This document shows, piece by piece, positions 62,385 to 64,000 of a stretch of DNA of 64,000 bases. Both the position numbers and the translations under genes were made by a program. This stretch comes from Chryseobacterium sp. MA9 (lineage in GTDB: Bacteria > Bacteroidota > Bacteroidia > Flavobacteriales > Weeksellaceae). The notes beneath the pieces were generated by a model. It worked only from the letters and a program-made list of their open reading frames with translations, did no database searches and had not been told where the DNA came from. The stretch is from NCBI RefSeq assembly GCF_024399315.1, contig NZ_CP075170.1:4402001-4466000 (forward strand). The letters run 5' to 3'. How positions within the stretch are numbered: the stretch's first letter is position 1; each line of letters starts with the position of its first letter.

Positions 62385-64000
62385 ATGACAAAAAAGATAC
62401 TTTTATCTGTATTTCTTTTGCCGGCTGCAATGGCATTTGCACAACAATATGGAGGAATGTGGATTCCTACAGAGCTGAATGAAAAGGAAATGAAGGATTT
62501 GGGAATGAAGATTTCTGCAAAAGATATTTTCAATCCTCAGAAACCAAGCATAAAGGATGCGGTAGTACAGTTTAACGGCGGATGTACTGCAGAAATTATT
62601 TCGCCTAAAGGACTGCTCTTAACCAATCATCACTGTGGTTTCGGTCAGATTCAGGCGCATTCTACCGTTCAGAATGACCTTCTTTCAAACGGATTCTGGG
62701 CAAAAAATACACAAGGAGAACTGCCTAATCCAGGAGTAAAAGTAGATTTTATTGTAGATATAAAAGAAGTTACTGATCAGATTTTAGAAGGGACGGACAA
62801 TCTGACAGAGCCGGAACTTACTAAAAGGATCAACAACAATATTGAGGTTTACAAAAACGCTCAGAAAATTGAATCTTACCAGTCGATCATGGTAAAGCCT
62901 ATGTATTATGGAAACAAATACTATGCTTACACAATCGAAACCTATAAAGACATCCGTCTTGTAGGAGCTCCGCCTCAAAGTATCGGAAAGTTCGGAAGTG
63001 ATACAGACAACTGGGTTTGGCCTAGACATACTGGAGATTTCTCTATGTTCAGAATCTATGCAGACAAGAATAATAAGCCTGCAGAATATTCAAAAGACAA
63101 CGTACCTTACGTTCCAAAACACTACTTACCGGTTTCTATAAAAGATAAAAACGAAAACGATTTTACTTTTGTATTCGGATTCCCGGGAAGAACTACAGAA
63201 TATCTTCCTGCAGTAGGTGTAGAGAAAATAATGAAGGATATTGATCCTGCAAGAATTGCTGTACGTGATGTTGCGTTGAAAACATTAGACGAAAAAATGC
63301 GTGTTGACAATGAAACGCGTATTAAATATGCTTCAAAATATGCTTCAGTAGCGAACTATTGGAAAAAATGGATCGGTGAAGTAGAAGGATTGAAAAAATC
63401 CAATGCTGTAGAGAAGAAAGTAATGTACGAAGGTTCTTTGGTAGCTAAGAACCCTGAAATCAAGACTACTTTGGATCAGCTGAATAAACTGTACAATGAT
63501 CAGGCTCCTTATGCATTAAACAATGCTTATTACACAGAAGTAATCAGAAATGCAGAGACTTTGAAACTTGCCGGAGATTATTATGATTTCGTAGCTTCTG
63601 TAGAAGCAGGAAGAATGGATGAAAAGGAACTTTCCAAGTTAAAGACAAAATTAACTTCTTTCTATAAAGACTACAGTGCAGAACTTGATGCTAAAGTAAC
63701 TGCAAAACTGTTAGCTTTGTACGTTAATAAAACAGCGCCACAGTTTTTGCCGGCAGGATTCAGTAAATATAAAGATGAAAACCAGAATATTCCTGTAATA
63801 GAAGATATGTCTAAAAACTCTATTATCACAGGAAGAACTGCTGTGAATGGAGGAACATTAACTACAGACATCGATAAAGCGTTTTCTAACCAGGATAAGT
63901 TGATCAAGACCTTAAAAAAAGATCCTATTTATCAGCTGTATGTTTCTATGAAAGAAACATATATGAAAACTGCAGATCCGCAATACACTTCAATGCAGGC
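62385..64000 (+). CDS. S46-family dipeptidyl-peptidase (DPP7/DPP11 type), C-terminus beyond window
   Basis: 538 residues are visible. Signal peptide MTKKILLSVFLLPAAMAFAQ. The catalytic His is in LLLTNHHCGFGQIQAHS (about residue 83), and KFGSDTDNWVWPRHTGDFSMFR holds the Asp region. VFGFPGRTTEYLPA is also typical. The catalytic Ser (GNSGSP) and the residue that tells DPP7 from DPP11 lie beyond the edge. It releases dipeptides in the periplasm, feeding peptide catabolism. Full members are about 710-720 residues. Confidence 0.92.
   Translation, partial: MTKKILLSVFLLPAAMAFAQQYGGMWIPTELNEKEMKDLGMKISAKDIFNPQKPSIKDAVVQFNGGCTAEIISPKGLLLTNHHCGFGQIQAHSTVQNDLLSNGFWAKNTQGELPNPGVKVDFIVDIKEVTDQILEGTDNLTEPELTKRINNNIEVYKNAQKIESYQSIMVKPMYYGNKYYAYTIETYKDIRLVGAPPQSIGKFGSDTDNWVWPRHTGDFSMFRIYADKNNKPAEYSKDNVPYVPKHYLPVSIKDKNENDFTFVFGFPGRTTEYLPAVGVEKIMKDIDPARIAVRDVALKTLDEKMRVDNETRIKYASKYASVANYWKKWIGEVEGLKKSNAVEKKVMYEGSLVAKNPEIKTTLDQLNKLYNDQAPYALNNAYYTEVIRNAETLKLAGDYYDFVASVEAGRMDEKELSKLKTKLTSFYKDYSAELDAKVTAKLLALYVNKTAPQFLPAGFSKYKDENQNIPVIEDMSKNSIITGRTAVNGGTLTTDIDKAFSNQDKLIKTLKKDPIYQLYVSMKETYMKTADPQYTSMQ

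Overview
The window looks like the chromosome of a flavobacterium of the Chryseobacterium type (Bacteroidota). The DNA is AT-rich and genes lack Shine-Dalgarno sites. Many genes are preceded by the Bacteroidota -7 element TAnnTTTG. The gene families present (flavobacterial homogentisate dioxygenase, S46 dipeptidyl-peptidase, type VI secretion subtype iii proteins, curli with 11-residue repeats) point the same way. The genus is an inference; no rRNA or tRNA gene was seen.

Layout. Bases 1-28100 are mostly metabolic and stress genes: a CoA-transferase cut by the left edge, homogentisate dioxygenase, a TonB-dependent receptor with a frameshifted thioredoxin-like partner, an HxlR regulator divergent from an oxidoreductase-cupin pair, a glycine betaine ABC transporter (ATPase-permease-lipoprotein), a Crp/DoxX/AhpD-like cluster, a four-gene redox operon (flavodoxin-fold reductase, SDR, ABM monooxygenase, DJ-1/PfpI protein), a LysR regulator, two acetyltransferases, AlkD-like DNA repair, and a NUDIX/PlsC/lipoprotein/Mpl envelope operon.

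Bases 28300-34850 hold a curli (functional amyloid) locus: a major curlin with 22 unbroken 11-residue repeats, a minor curlin, CsgE fused to a CsgH-like domain, CsgF, CsgG with a C-terminal beta-barrel extension cut by an in-frame TAA, and a beta-propeller lipoprotein. A convergent LuxR-type regulator follows whose receiver domain lacks the phospho-accepting Asp, recalling CsgD. Imperfect repeats of about 22 bp lie ahead of the curlin promoter.

Bases 35000-38000 hold housekeeping genes: OsmC, RNase G, a 29-residue very basic protein, and HU.

Bases 38200-55200 are part of a type VI secretion system (subtype iii). They encode an atypical response regulator with Glu at the phosphorylation site, two TssO-like proteins, a PKD protein (TssP-like), TssR, three near-identical Hcp tube proteins, VgrG, a metzincin metalloprotease (candidate effector), an overlapping lipoprotein (candidate immunity protein), ClpV and a lytic transglycosylase. 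All three hcp genes share the same promoter design: inverted repeats spaced exactly 21 bp apart (two helical turns), about 50 bp ahead of a TAnnTTTG box. The sheath, baseplate and TssN genes are not in the window.

Bases 55500-64000 carry polA, then a small group with a membrane protein, a PP2C-like phosphatase, an Imm22-like immunity protein and a YdeI-like protein, then MgtC/SapB, an NlpE-like lipoprotein and an S46 peptidase cut by the right edge. Several dispersed intergenic repeat families occur through the window.
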